From Prochilodus magdalenae (taxonomy: Eukaryota > Chordata > Actinopteri > Characiformes > Prochilodontidae): a DNA stretch of 64,000 bases. The notes under the pieces were generated by a model. It had not been told where the DNA came from and did not search any database. It was given only the letters and a program-made list of their open reading frames with translations. Where the stretch lies: positions 62,001 to 126,000 of the forward strand of contig JAMWET010003379.1 of assembly GCA_024036415.1 (NCBI GenBank). The letters run 5' to 3'. Positions 15,001-30,000 of this stretch are shown here, one piece after another. The translations under genes were made by a program, and so were the position numbers. Numbering within the stretch: the first letter of the stretch is position 1; the number at the start of each line of letters is the position of its first letter.

Positions 15001-18000
15001 GTGCATATTAAAAATGATTTTTACTTCTTTTTTATCTTCAACTGGTGCTGTAGCATCACCAAAATCAAGCTGTTGCTTCAGTGTAAAAATGCAAAAAGCG
15101 AAAGCTACCCTCTACAGCCAGTGAGTGGTTTGTCCACTTTGGGCTGCTGTAAGAACCTTTGCGACTCTACATGGCTGACCCCGCTTGAATTGATGCGCCT
15201 CTGTGTATATGTGTTATTTATAGTCACAGGTAATTAATCATTTACTACTGAAAACAGTTTTGTACTATATTGTTGCTGTTCAAAGAAAAACAAGTTATCT
15301 CCAAAATGGCTTTACTTTACAGGAGAGGGCGAAAACCTCACCTAATTTTAATGTAATTCAATGGAACCAGACTGTTTTTTTCTGAGCCAGTTTGGGCCAT
15401 TTCTGTAGTTTCATTCATCATGAGTTTTTTTACCCAAGGTAACACAAACCAGCCGCTATGTTAAATTGTTGCATAAAAGTAGAAAGGGCAAAAATGGAAA
15501 TACAACTTTTTCTTTGGACAGCCACGATATTCTATTTCTTCTAACAGAGGCCCTTAGATCCCACACATTCCTCCTTTAAATGTAATGAGGCATAGCAAAA
15601 CAACAATAACAACCCAATAAGTGCTAAATCTTACATGTTAATCCTCAGAACTTCTGACTCATTTCTGCTTTGCTGTAATGACTGCTGTAAGAACTTTACT
15701 GGTTTAAACTGGTTTAAAGTGAATAGGGACATGTTTTTAGTCCTTGGTAAGTTGACTTGTTTCTTTGAATGCCAAATGTGTTTGAAGATGGCTGAGTTAT
15801 GTTGTTCCAGTTGCCAGACAGTGGGCAAAGAAACAAAGCTGTGTGTGTGGGTGAATAAAAAAAATGGTAGACAAGGGGCTAGGGGCGGAAATTACACCCC
15901 GGGATGTCAGATTTGTTGAGTCAGGCTGGGATTACCGTATGTTGCACGACAGCTGAAAACAGGCCAGAAAAAAGGGGGTTCAAGGGCTGCGATGCGTTTC
16001 CAGGCATGAGGCCGTTTTATAGTGTACACAGTCGACAGGAAGCAGACTTTCATCTCCTATGTTTGAACACAGAGGTGAAGGGGGTGCCGGTGTGTCTGTC
16101 TCAAACCCAGACTGGTTAGCACACAGAGAAGCAGTGCACGTCTGTTCTGTGCAGATTAAGATAGACGTGAGGCTTTATGTTAGATGTTTTAAGATAACCA
16201 TCAATTATATCTAATATTATTGTGTTATCTTACATGACGATCATTTTTATCTCAGGTTTTCCATGTTTACACATGTGATCATCTCAAAAACCATTGGCTT
16301 GCAATCGATCTTCATGATGGGTTACACAAGGTTAAAAGATGTATCTTTGAGATGAAAATGTCATTAGTATCCCATTTCTGTTTGCGTGCCCTCAGGTCAG
16401 ACTGTGTGGACATCTTGACCCACTGTGGGGACTTCACACGCTTCCTAGATGGGCAGACCCCTGAGCGAATCTGTGATCTTCTGTCTCCTACTGATGACCC
16501 AGAGCGATGCATTCCGCTACACAGATACCTCAGTGAGCCTCTCATGTTCCTTAACTTCAACTTCAAATTTAGAAAGAAACATTTTCAGCTAATCTGTATG
16601 TGGAATCTCTTTGGCTCCTGCAGCTCCAAGCCCCTTTGAGAACATCATTGAGGAGGTGATCCATCCCTGTAACCCCAACCCATGTCCCAGCAACCATTTG
16701 TGCGAAGTGAACAGGAAGGGCTGTCACCCAGGACAAGACTGCCTGCCTTACTTTTGTGTGCCTGGTACTTTTCATTGCTTTTATTTCACCTCCAGAGGAG
16801 CATATGTTTCAGCTACAGGGTTAGAATTATGCAATTAAAAAATATATAAGGTTTTTTTTTAGGAATACTTCGGTGAATATGTCCTTTTGTTTGGTGTTTG
16901 AAATTTGCTTCAGGCAAGCATATATCCCATCATTTAGCATTGTGCAGACTGCATGCTTAAATTTAGACTTGTTGAATAATTTCAAATGATCTCCAGTCCA
17001 GCACAGTTTGGTGATTTTTTTTCTGCTCAAATTCACCTAATTTAACTTTTTAGTTAATTGTCAGGTTTAGTAAAGCAGTTTTAAGTACGTGAAATACTAA
17101 ACTGTGGACACCAGAGAGGAGACATGCACCTTGGGGAAAAAGTATGTTATATAGTTAAAAGCAGTTGAAGCTGTTCTTCAAGTCTGCATTTTGTCTATAC
17201 ATTTGACCATTTTTGTGGATAACAGTATGTTGCTAGCTATAGTGACTTTTTGCACAAATTACAATTTTTTTGCAAACATTTTGCAATTGTTGCAGTTTGT
17301 ATCAAACTGCCTTTTTGTATTACAAGTGCTGTGCATATTAACTTTAATTTCATACAACACAACATTGTCACATCCATTTTTGGCTTTTTACAAATATTTG
17401 ACGTTTACATCTTCAGTTTCATGTGTGCCATAACTTGTGTGCCTATGGTGTTCCTACTCTCCCCATAACCCACTGATAAAGAAGTTTTGTTTGTTATTTG
17501 TTATGGTATTTATTTTTATATTTGAACCATTTCACAGGAGATCATGTTCCTCTGTCATCCAATGTTTAAACATTAAGAAAGGCTGTAGCCTTTTCTAGAC
17601 ACATCTCCCTGTATTCGCTAAAGAGTGGCAGCATTCCTGTTTAAGTCACTCACATCTCAGTCTGCAACTGCGCCTCTTTACACTGTTTATGTTTGTTGTA
17701 TGAGGCATGTGAGGGGCATCTATCATTTGACACAAGATCTATACATGAATGGATTATTTGTCCAGGACAAAATGTTTCCAACATACATTGGAACACACAA
17801 TGGAACATACATTGGAACATACATTGAACCATTGCAACACTTTGAGAATCTATAAACATTTTCGTTGAAAAGACAAAAAAGGTTTCTTTCCATTTCAGCT
17901 TCCGTAATCTACATTGACAAACCATTTGAAGTGTGCTTTGTAGCTATTTTAGATATAAAGTTTTAGAAAACTCTATAATCTATTTGATGTGTGTGAAGCT

Positions 18001-21000
18001 CACCTGCACAATGCTAAAGTGACATTAAGGTCTTTTTCGCTTGTTCCCTTAGACTCATAGCTCAGGCGGTTAACTAAAGAAGCAAACTTCAGAAGCCAAA
18101 TGCCTCAACCAGTTCTGCATTTTCACTATAGATAAATTGTGCAAATAATAAAATTAAACTGTTCCTTCAAAGTAATATGTTTTAAAGGGTAATCTCTCTG
18201 GTGACAGGCTGCAAACTGGGTGAAGCTTCTGAGTTCCTCGTGCACATGGAAGCTCGGATCCAGGTACCTATGCGCAGTGGCCAAGTAGGCTGTTACGAAG
18301 TGTGCACCTGTGGCCAGAGTGGCCGGCTGGAGAACTGCGCAGAGATGCCCTGCATCGACACCACCAAAACTTGTGCCGTAGAGGGTCAAAGGAAAAGTAA
18401 GGCATGCATGGTTCTGTAGATTCTTGCGTTCTGAAAGCATAATGCATGTTACGTGTCCAAAGGTCTGTAGAGACCTGCCGGTTTCTACAAATTAATATCA
18501 AGAATATTAATGGAGAGTTTGTCGACATTTTTGCTGCTGTAACATCATCTACTCTGAAAAGACTTTTTTACGCTAGACATTGGAACATTCCAGTGAGGAT
18601 TGATTGCTTTCAGTCATAACACCGCTTTAGTAAGGTCAGGTACTGATACGGAGGATCACAAAAAACACTCCACTTCATCCCAAAAAGTTTCATCACTTTC
18701 ATCTTTCCAGTTCCACTGCTCCACAGCCCAGTGCTTGGGGATTTAATACCCTTCTATCTGACACTTGTTATTGTGACCATAGGCTCATGGCCAGAGTGTC
18801 CCATTCTGTTAACAGTGCTTTGTGAGGATCATACAATTTAACACATAGCATTGTTTAAAGAGGAAAGTCAAATTCATTTTCTTTTTATCTTGGATAAAAG
18901 GAGGAATATGTTAACATGGTTGTAATAAAGATCTTTTGTTCTATCCTGCTTTGTGGAGAAAAGAAACTACAAGAGCTAGACCAAATGTAGCCCCCAGCCC
19001 TCTCCTGCATCTGTAAGCATGGCCTAGCAAAACATTACATTAAACAAAGAAAGTAAAAGCCACCACATGCTGGAATTTCCTTCCTGTGGTCTCTTTTCTG
19101 GGCAGCCTGAAATGTCACTGAGTAGCTTTCCAAAGGGGCTTCTCAGCGCTCCTCGGCCCAGGCCTAGTGTTGCTGTAAATGAGTGTGATTCATCAGTCTT
19201 TCATCAGCCTTGAACTTAGAGGCAACGTGCTCTTTTTTGTGAAAGCCACCTAGTGGTGTGGTATCACTGATAATAACATAGGAAATGTGTAACCTGGAGG
19301 CAGTCACACTAGTAGTGATCACCATTGCTTTACTCAGAATTTAGCACAGGATGTTTGCTGTAAACTCTGGATTCTAAGCAAACAAATATATGCCTGAAAA
19401 TTAAAAATAGTGTCATGAACTCAAGGACTTGACCTTAGACAAGTACAAGCCAAGGGCTCAAATAGTGAGAGTCTTCTGTAATTAAAGACAGGGTTTTACC
19501 ATTACAGATGCTCATAAATGCTCTTTTGTAAACAAAACATTTTAATGCCGTTTGGTTTGAACCTGAATGAGTTTATTGCTTTTTCTTTCATGTTTATTTT
19601 TACTCCACTTCTAAGGGGGTCGGCCATCTTGGGCTTATTCGAGACAGATGTGGTTTGCTTAAGAGAGGACTAGCAAGGCTTATGTGCCTGCGTCAAGAGT
19701 GTCAAGTAAGGAAAGTGAAGTGATCTTAAGGGGATTTTTATCAGTTCCCCAGGGCAAAGTGCCACACTCTGCTCCTCAGAGTTCAAAGGGAGCAGAGTCT
19801 GTATAGAGGAAGTGTGGCAGAGACACAGTGAGGCAGATTTCCTAACAGCTTTCCTAAGAGTGAGTGATCAGCTTTACTGTGATATGGAGTACCTCCACTT
19901 AGTTGATTGGTTCCTTTTACTTCTTGTGCTAAAATTGTACCACTAACAGTTAATGCAGAATATTTGCTTTAACATGATGTATGGTAGTTAGACGTAAGGA
20001 AAGCATTAAGAAGCTCTATTTCACTGACAAACAGATCTTGATGATGCATAATGGATCAATAGTTGTAAATATGCGGCAGTATACAAAGTAAATCATGTGG
20101 TCCAGGTAAGAGCACCCGTACCATATTTGAATGCTGCTGTAACATCTATACCAAAATGTTGTAGTGTAATTATGAATGACTTGTAATAAACCAGTTGCCA
20201 ATTATTTTCAATGTAGCACATATCACCATGGCAGCTAATTTTAAAGGGAATCTATTATGCCCATTTTAATGTTGAGAATCATATTTGTTGGGTCTACTAG
20301 AATAGATTTATTTGCTTTAATTATCCCATTTTTCTTTTTTTACTGTCTATCTGAAACACTCTGAGATTCTGTGGATCTTTAAGCCCTGCCTCCTGATTAG
20401 CCCAGTGTGCTCTGCTTGGTTAGCTCTGTTCTAAATGGTACAAATGCTGCCATAGCAGTTTGAGCCAAAATGCAATCCTAGACAGATAGAGTAGAAATAA
20501 AGTCAGGTTGACACAACCAGACCACCCTCACAATATAGACTGTAGAAGGAAATGCTTTTGCTTGAAGTTTGTGTTAAAGGATGACATCACCTTGTAACAG
20601 AGAAAAGGGCAGGAATTTCAACAAGGCATTTCACGCAGCTGAGAAATATGGTTTCCGTGTGAGAAAGTTTTCCTCTGACTACATAACACACTGAAGTTAG
20701 ATTTGATTATGGCATTTGATTATGGCATTTTAGTTCCTTAAGGAACAAATTATGTTATTTAGATTTCAAGTTAGTCTTAACTTAAATCCTACTTATAAAG
20801 TATTGGAAAAGTGTGAATGTGTTTAATGTGTTTGTTTAGTCCACAAAGAGTGAGATTTGGGTTTAAACAAAGTCTGATAAAGTCTAATGAATGATAATCT
20901 GCCAAAACTAAAAGGGTTAGTTTGGTTGTAAAGACATCAAAGTTCATCTGATTGGTGTAGCTCTAAAAGTACTAACAGGAAAATATGAGGACACAGGTAA

Positions 21001-24000
21001 GTAAGAGTTTAAACATGTCACTCATCTTGAAATCCTGCTCTTACTGGTATTCAATGCCTTGCTGTGTCCCATAGATCATGGACAATCTTTCAAGATGGAC
21101 TGTCAGTCGTGTTCCTGTTACGCGGGAGAGACCATCTGCTCCTCGCGCCAGTGCTCCAGCCTTGAGCAGTCAGACGAGGACCGTTGCCTCTTCATAGGTG
21201 AGTCTTGTGTGTTTGTGTCCTTAAATTTTGCATTAATTTTATAATAAATGATAAAGCTTTTTAGCCTGGACTGTTTGTTATATTCATTCTTTAGATGCCA
21301 ATGGTAGAAGTTAACTGATACATTTTTGAAAGTTGAACTTACAACCAGCTCACAAATATAAATAGCAAAAAATGTAATGTTTTGGATTATATTATATTAT
21401 ATTATATTATATTATATTATATTATATTATATTATATTATATTATATTATATTATATTATATTATATTATGTGTCATATATTAGCCTAATAGATATTTAC
21501 TGCATAGAAAACATGTTTTTGAGCAGTGTACTTGGCTAAGAAAATCCTTGTAGTCATCAGTTTTATAAAGCACCTTCACTACCCTAGTCTTACAGGTTGC
21601 TCTCTACTTCCTTTTTTATTTTTCTGTATTTCTCTTTGTGCCCCTCAGGCCTTCCATGTGGCTGCCCTGATCATTTTGTTCCTGTGTGTGCCCGTAATGG
21701 ACGTACGTACCCCAGTGCCTGTGTGGCTCGCTGTAAGGGCATCAAAGATAATCAGTTTGAGTTCGGCTCCTGCAGGAGTTCAGAGCCCTGCTCACCAAAC
21801 CCCTGTCAAAGGAACCAGAGGTGAGAGCCATGCAGCTCTGATCACACCGTTCCCATTCTATAATTACACTGATCATTACTGAAAACCATTTAAGCTGCTG
21901 TTGTAAAAATATTAGAAAGAATTGAGACATTAGGAGTTATGGAGTTGTAAAGCAGTTTAATGAGGTGCATTGTGAATGTGTTTGAAGAAACAGTCATTTA
22001 TAAAATGTTAAACGCTAAGCAGTAAATATGTCATTAAAAATAATATCTTTTCTACTCAGTAAGAGGGAATCAGTTTAAAAATCTGATGCATCAGCAGTGA
22101 TACTTACATCCAGTCTTAGAATCTCTCACGTACATTTGATAGAGAAGCTCATTTCATGGTATTTCCTTGTTTCCAATCTCCGTCTTACTCAGGCTTCCCA
22201 TGCTTATCCTTGACAGGCTAGCCTCATTGTTTGTTCAGGTGTGATGTTCAGGCTTCCCCCCAGCCCAGACTAATTTTGCCTGGAGAAGTATATGTAGAGA
22301 GAGAGTGTTGTTCTAACCCTTCCTCCGGATGCTCCCGCTGGGCTGTGAGCCCTTTAGCCTCAGGGCATTCTACTCTTTTGGAGAATGGACCTCATGGGTG
22401 CTATAGATCTTACATTGGCATTAGCCACATACTAATGTTTGTTCCCTCCTGGGGCAGCTTAGGCCATATGAAATTTAATTGAGGTAGCAAACACTGTTGA
22501 CATTGAAGAACATTTCATCACTACTTCTATTGTGGCACTAATTGTATATGTATTAATGAGGGTTTTATAACATCACTACTTTAATTTCTGTTATCTTGAT
22601 TGATGGGCTGTTCATTCACTTCAGTGTAGGCAGATTTTTATAAAGTTAACCTCTTTAATTTCTCCCAGCTATTTGTGATTAGTAGGACCTAACACGTATA
22701 AAACTAAATGATGTCTTTGTACAGGAAGTTGTTTTGGCAAAAAACAATGTCCTCGTATGAGGCCAAAGGGTCAACGTTTTAAAAAGTATCATGGTGCAGA
22801 GAGGCAGAAATGTAATGTCCTCATATAAGGACCCTGGGGTCTCAGAAGGTTAATGTAAAACTTGATGAACCATCTATTTGTCCCTCTTCCTCTACTGTGT
22901 TTTCTGATTCTCAGCATATTGTCTGTAGCTCTTTCCCAATGAGAAGGTCTCACAAAACTCTTGAGCACATCAAATATGGGTCCTTGTTGTGTATCCCTCC
23001 CTCTAAGATAAATGTCTTTTGGAATCTGTTTTATGTAACAGCCAACAGCATGTTTCATAACATGCCTTCCTGGCGTAGCGTTCAAAGAGAAAGCTCAGTG
23101 CCGTTGTTTGTTCTTTGGTAAACAAGGCGATAAAATGGCGGGCCCTTGCTGTAAAAACCTGATTGAGAAGCTTTTACGGAGCCAACCTTGATGCGCTGAG
23201 TTCACAGAGTCTAGTTGCCATGGAGTCAAAGAGTTTCTACTGTGTCTAATAGACAGTGTTGTCACAGGTCTTGTGCTTTAACTAAGGGCTGAGAGTTTGT
23301 TTTGACACATGTTGTAACTATATGTGCACTATATGATATAGCATACACTATATCACCTTGTAGCATTCACTGTACACATTATAGCATACACTGTATCACC
23401 TTATAGCAAACACTATATCACCTTATAGCATACACTATATCACCTTGTAGCATTCACTGTACACCTTATAGCATACAATGTATCACCTTATAGCAAACAC
23501 TATATCACCTTATAGCACACACTGTGATATAGCATACACTAAATCACCTTGTAGCATTCACTGTACACCTTATAGCATACACTGTATCACCTTATAGCAA
23601 ACACTATATCACCTTATAGCACACACTGTGATATAGCATACACTATATCACCTTGTAGCATTCACTGTACACCTTATAGCATACAATGTATCACCTTATA
23701 GCAAACACTATATCACCTTATAGCACACACTGTGATATAGCATACACTAAATCACCTTGTAGCATTTACTGTACACCTTATAGCATACACTGTATCACCT
23801 TATAGCATTTACTGTATCACCTTATAGCATACACTACACTGTATCACCTTATAGTTTTTACTGTATCACCTTATAGCGCCCACTGTATCACCTTGTAGAA
23901 TACACTGTATCACCTTATAGCACACACTGTATCACCTTATAGCATTTACTGTAGCACCTTTTAGCATTTACTGTAGCACCTTTTAGCATTTACTGTATCA

Positions 24001-27000
24001 CCTTATAGCATACACGGTATCACCTTATTGCACACACTGTATCACCTTATAAAACACACTATATCACCATATAGCATTTACTGTATCACCTTAGAGCATA
24101 CACTACACTGTATCGCCTTAAAGCATGCACTATACTGTATCACCTTATAGATCACACTGTATCACCTTATAGCATACACTACACTGTATCACCTTATAGC
24201 TCACACTGTATCACCTTATAGCATACACTGTATCACCTTATAGATCACACTGTATCACCTTATAGCATACACTACACTGTATCACCTTATAGCATACACT
24301 ACACTGTATCACCTTATAGCTCACACTGTATCACCTTATAGCATACACTGTAAAAAAAATCATATTTAAACTTTTTGGAAGTCAATTAAATCAGATGTAA
24401 ATCAAAAGGGCAACCTTGGGTTGTATTGCATAAATAATCTAACTCTGAACGTTTTTTGTTACCATGACAGCTTCATTGTCACAACAGGCAGGGGTCAAAA
24501 CATTATCAGAGGCAGATCCATACAGACAAAGCAGGAGACAAGGCAAGAGTAAAAACAGGAAAATATAACAAACAGAAAACACGTCAAAGAACTCATAACA
24601 CACAGAGGCTTCAACAATTGAACAAAACAAACCTTAGTATATAAAAGCCAGTTCCTGAGTTTATGATCACTATCACCTGCAAGAGGGTAGTGCCAGGCAG
24701 AATCCAAGGCCCAGAAGGGGCAAAAGTGATTCTATTACTACATAACAGTTTTGTTTAAAAACCTCTGTTTTTACTGTTTTTAGGGTAACTTCACAGACAT
24801 GTCATGCTTACTGTTTCATTATACACATTGTTAAATAGTGGTTGCTCTTGGGAAAATTATGTTTCTTTTTCTAACTCTGCAGTGAAATAAACAGAATAAG
24901 TTGAACGTGTGGTGTGCTGATTGGTGTAACTAAATTCCTCACTTTAAAATTGTTGATAATGTAAACTGAAATTATTGTTCAATAATTGTAAATAAAAGTA
25001 TCAAGTTTATTTGTTATTTGTACAACATGTCAAGACATTCATGCATTGAAATGCTCATGGTGCGGCTCAGGTTGATACTCTGCAGAGCAGCATTAGAATA
25101 CATACTAACTTAAAAAATACTAAATACATAGCTATATTAAATATGTACAGACTACACAAAATATATAAAAATAAAATAAAATAAAAATTGTGGGTCTTGG
25201 GATTATAGGTCTTGGGATTATAGGGACTTTGATATAATTGTGGTTAATCTTGTGGTCCTTGTTGGGGTAAAAAAAAATACTTAGCACCAAAGATTGAAAG
25301 TTTTGTAATACAGCCTCTGTTGACTAACCTTTCTATGTTAAAGGAGAAGATAATAACATACACACCCAGTGTGTTAAAGTGCTAATGTCTTTCTGCTTTA
25401 ATGAAACTATTAAAAATGCTTTATTTTAATGATACAAGTTTGTATGTGCTACGTTGGAGCAACTTATGGTATTTTTAATTGTTTCCTCTATCAGGTGCAT
25501 CCCTAAGAGGCGAGTGTGTCTGACAGACACAAGAGACTACCCATGCCTGCAGTATGAGTGTGTGAGCCGCCCTTCAGGCTGTGACCCGAACCAGCTAGAT
25601 CCGGCCTGCGACACAGACAACATGGAGCATGCTAACCTGTGTCTGCTCTACCAGCGGGGCAAGACACTGGCCTACATGGGGCACTGCCAGGTACAGTTGA
25701 TTATCACTAACTCTCAGTGTCAGTAGCTCTCAGTTTCTGCAGACAGTGCCAGCTTCCAGCAGGGTTGGGGGTATCATGGTGCAAAATAACGCATCACAGT
25801 AATGTGGTTACTTTGAATGCAATACATTACAGCAAAAACGCTAGAATTTACAGGTAACCTGCGTTATTTTTATGCTAAGGAAAATATCCACCACACACAC
25901 TGCTTTTATATATAATACAGAGGTGTTATCCATCCTTGTGCTTGCAGTTGTGATTTGCATGTGGGTGTGCTACCTGCAGCAGCTGACTGTACAGTTTTGA
26001 TAATAAATATCTAAACATGCTAGTACAAAAGATCCTTGTGTTGAAGAAGAGAAACTGGGTCTGTACTTGAACGTACTTAAAAGGTTAGAAATAAAAAGTT
26101 AAAAATAGTACATTTAATGGCTAATCAAATTACAGCAATTTCCTAATTCCCCAACCACATATTTTACGTGTTAATAATATTTGAAACAAGTACTTCAACA
26201 AGCACTTAACAAATGCTGAGCATATGTTGAAGCCTGTTGGAAAGGCATCCCTGGTGGCTCCTTATGAAGCTGCTTGAATGAACGCCAAGACTGTGTAAAG
26301 CTTGTATCAAGGCAAATAGGAGCTACTTGGAGGTGTTAAAATATTAGATTGGTTGTTCAAACAATGTTTGGTCATGGCACATTTCACTATGTGTTCGTTT
26401 TATATATCGTCTTCATATATATATACTTAAATGTATCTATAATTTAAATGTAGTACTAAAATGAAGGAAACCCCTTAAATGACCAGGTGTAAACACACTT
26501 TTAACTGGTACAGTTAATGTCTTGTACAGACATACAAGTGATCTGCATCTTGTATCGTTACAACACGGAAAGCATTTTGTTATATAGTGTGAAATGCCAC
26601 ACACTTTGTGTATACAGTTTCAGTGGATGGATGATGTTATGTGCATGCCATTTTCCTGATGTGACACCAGGGGGCACTATTTTGTAGCAAGCAACACCAG
26701 AGCATACCACAGAGATTAAACTCAGCATGTTCTTGGCCTTTCACCCCAGGCCTAAATTCCCAGCAGCTGGGTCAGAAGATTACATCCACCACATTAACTA
26801 CTGTCATCTGCTGAGGGCAAAGCCATTCATTACCTGCAACTAAAACGGCTGCCTGAAAACAGACCCAACCCTACACAGTGTGTTTACTGATGAAAAGAAC
26901 TTTCATTACAGAATTAGTGCAGGATGTTCTCAGGGTAAACACTGTGCAGGTACAGTACGTGGATATGAATGTATTACACTGGATGTGTACAGAACAATTC

Positions 27001-30000
27001 CAAAATCAGAGTCCAGTTTTTCAAATTCACTTCGTTGATTTGCATTCAGAGCAGCCATTAGGTACAGCTTTTTTAATGTGACAGAATTATATTCAATAGA
27101 AAAACAGACAGAATCTTCAGCAATTAAATATAAAATCAGTTGTCCATTTATCGCTTTTATTACATCTATTGTCTGCAGAAGATTTGCATACAGGTTTTAA
27201 AATATATCTGCAGGAATATTTTTCCACACATCAGCATTTTAAGGTTCTCACAATCCAAGCAATCCCAGTTAAAATGTAGACTCCAGTTCAGTAAACCATT
27301 TTTTTTTCTTTCCCCATTTCAATTACAGCTATACATACTTTCAGACCCATGTAATTCAGGACTGACATTATCCTTGTGTTTAAGGGACTGGATAACTAAG
27401 TGATATAGAGCCTCAAAAGCTGAGTATTACATTACCAGTTTATTCATTCTAAGCCTTTAGATCTTTCTGTCCTCTCTTTGATATGTTTCTAGGTCTACTC
27501 CACTGAAATAAATCTCCACCACTTGCATATCCACACCAAATTAATCCCATCTTTCATTACAGCTCCTTTTTATCGCTTCAAATTAAGACCTTCCAACTGT
27601 GTCTCGCATTTCTGTTTATATTATGCCGCACTTAGCGAAATGTGAGCATTTAGAATCATTTGTCGGCACTTCAGCTACGGAGTGTAGGTTTTCCTCTTTG
27701 GGGCTCAGGTTGCTCCTGTTAACTGGCTCCACGTTTCCTGAGGTCAGGTGTTGTGGAAACCAAACAGATCAATTACTAGCTCATTAAAGCACCTCAGTTG
27801 GGCCAGCAGCCCAGCTAACAAGGACACGTGCATGCTCAAATTGTTGGCAGTCACGTTTAGAGAGAGGCATTTTGCCAGTTCATTTGCCACCATGAGACTG
27901 ATTCATTAGCGAAATACAGCAAGTCATCTGCTGGACTAAGAGACTGCCACGTTACATGAATAAGGGCTGATTGTCCCACACTGACCAAGCTTAGTCTGGC
28001 ACTGAGGTGTTCTGTGAATGGAAATCGTCCAAAGAAAAATCTGTTCCAGACCTGACTTGATCTGTTACTGGGTCATAATGCCTTCGTGCCCTACAGGTTA
28101 ATAGCATGGAAACTCAAATGGTCATCTTTGAAAGACTGATGTGGTATATAAATACTGTTTACATGGCATTCACCCTGTAGTCCGTTTTTATTTTTTGTTT
28201 TTGCAATGTCACAAAACCAGCACATTTACTTCCATTTTTGTTGAAGACTTCATGAAGACTTCATCATTCACGCCATTCACAAGGCAGCCAATCAGCACAG
28301 AGATTCTTTACATATATCAGACTTGAATGCACAAAAAGGAGGTTAATTCTGAGGTAGGAAGGTTGGAAAGTGGTAAGGTTAATTCTGAGGGAGAAAGACT
28401 GGGTTATGGTCATGTTAATTCTGAGGGAGGAAGGTTGGGAAGTGGTCAGATTAATTCTAAGGGAGGGAGATTGGTAAATGATCAGGTTAATTCTGAGGGA
28501 GGGAAGTTGGGAAATGGTCAGGTAGAAAATGCAGTGGATTACATTTTTGGCATATAAGCCCACAGAAATATCATAAATGGAGCAGAGGGGAAATCCTAAT
28601 GAGGCAGTAAGCTATAGATGAAAATCTTTGCGCAGCATTTTCAGATACCTTGTGTTAACTCATTTGGGTGTGTGTGTGTTTTGGATACAGGATGCCTGCC
28701 GAGAGCGCCAAGAGGTGTGTGGACACAATGGTGAGACGTACAGCACGGTGTGTGAGGCGTTCTCTGACCGTGTAGCTGTAGACTATTATGGCCTCTGTCA
28801 TGCCGTGGGTGCAGTTTCAGAGTTCATGGCAGATTCTGGTTGTAACGCAGTACCCTGCCCACCCCTCTCCACACAAGGCTGCAACCCCGTCACTCCACCT
28901 GGTCAGTGCAGTGCCATTCTTTTGTCCAGTTTTCATTTATTTGCGTATTGCACAGAGCAACATTTTTGTTGTTGACAACAGTCAACATTATTCTGTACCA
29001 CCAGTATATCCCAGTATACCAGTACACCAAGATGAAGTTTTCTGCTCAGGACAAAAATGTTTTGGCTTGGTAGGAAAATCAGAACACAAAAAGAAACACT
29101 CCAACTCGTTCCATTACTCCAGAAAATACAAATCTAGTGCTCCATAGCCCAATACTGGGTGGTTTTATACATCTTCATCCTGTGCAATTTACTAGACATG
29201 GTGACCTGTGGTGCATGTTCATGTAGGGCTGTAACGGTATGAGGGTAAAGCAATGTATCCCCACAGCTTGTCAGCTAATTATAATATTATATTAGCATAT
29301 TTTTAACATAGATAGCATAATGACAGCTTTACATATTTTGACGTCAGTACCGCTGCGATCACTACAGTACAGGTTTGATTATGACTAGTTGGTGTTCTGC
29401 TGACACAAGTTTAGATATAAAACCCAGTGTCTGAAAGACCAAAAGTTGAATGATGGATAAAGCACAGTAGCCTGGCTTACAATTCAATTTTACAAAGAAA
29501 GGTGGTCTTATTTATAGATAAACAGATGTCAGCTAATGTTACAGCCTTATCGGCTTCAGCTTGGTGACAGAGAGCTGTTAGTAATTATAGTAAACTGTTG
29601 CCAAGTGTGATTACTGATGGTGATTTAAGGATGACCAGCAAAAAGTTGAAATACCAAAAAAACTAATAATGATAATAGTGATGATAACAGTGAAACTGAG
29701 CTCAACTCTGCGGTAGGCATTGTATTACGCTAATGCAATTATCATCATAGCCCTATGTGCAGCTGCTTTAGTGTTTTCTATTGCCATTGTTTTTCCATGG
29801 TGATTATAGAAACTGTACTTAACTAAATAGCTGTGTCAGCAATGGGTGAACCTTAAAGTAGCTGAATGCACTAATTAGCTGTCTGGATTTCTTTGGAGAT
29901 TCATAGAGATTTTTTTTTAAATCCATTTTGTTTACTAAAGTTAGGTTTAGGGTGAGTCTTTCTCATCACATATAAGTAGTTATACCTTTTTACTGCCAGA

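Noticed and set aside
28264..28563. Open frames on both strands with a 12-residue repeated peptide
   Set aside because: The DNA is a 36-bp tandem repeat; a period divisible by three keeps frames open without selection. No splice sites or start context support a gene.
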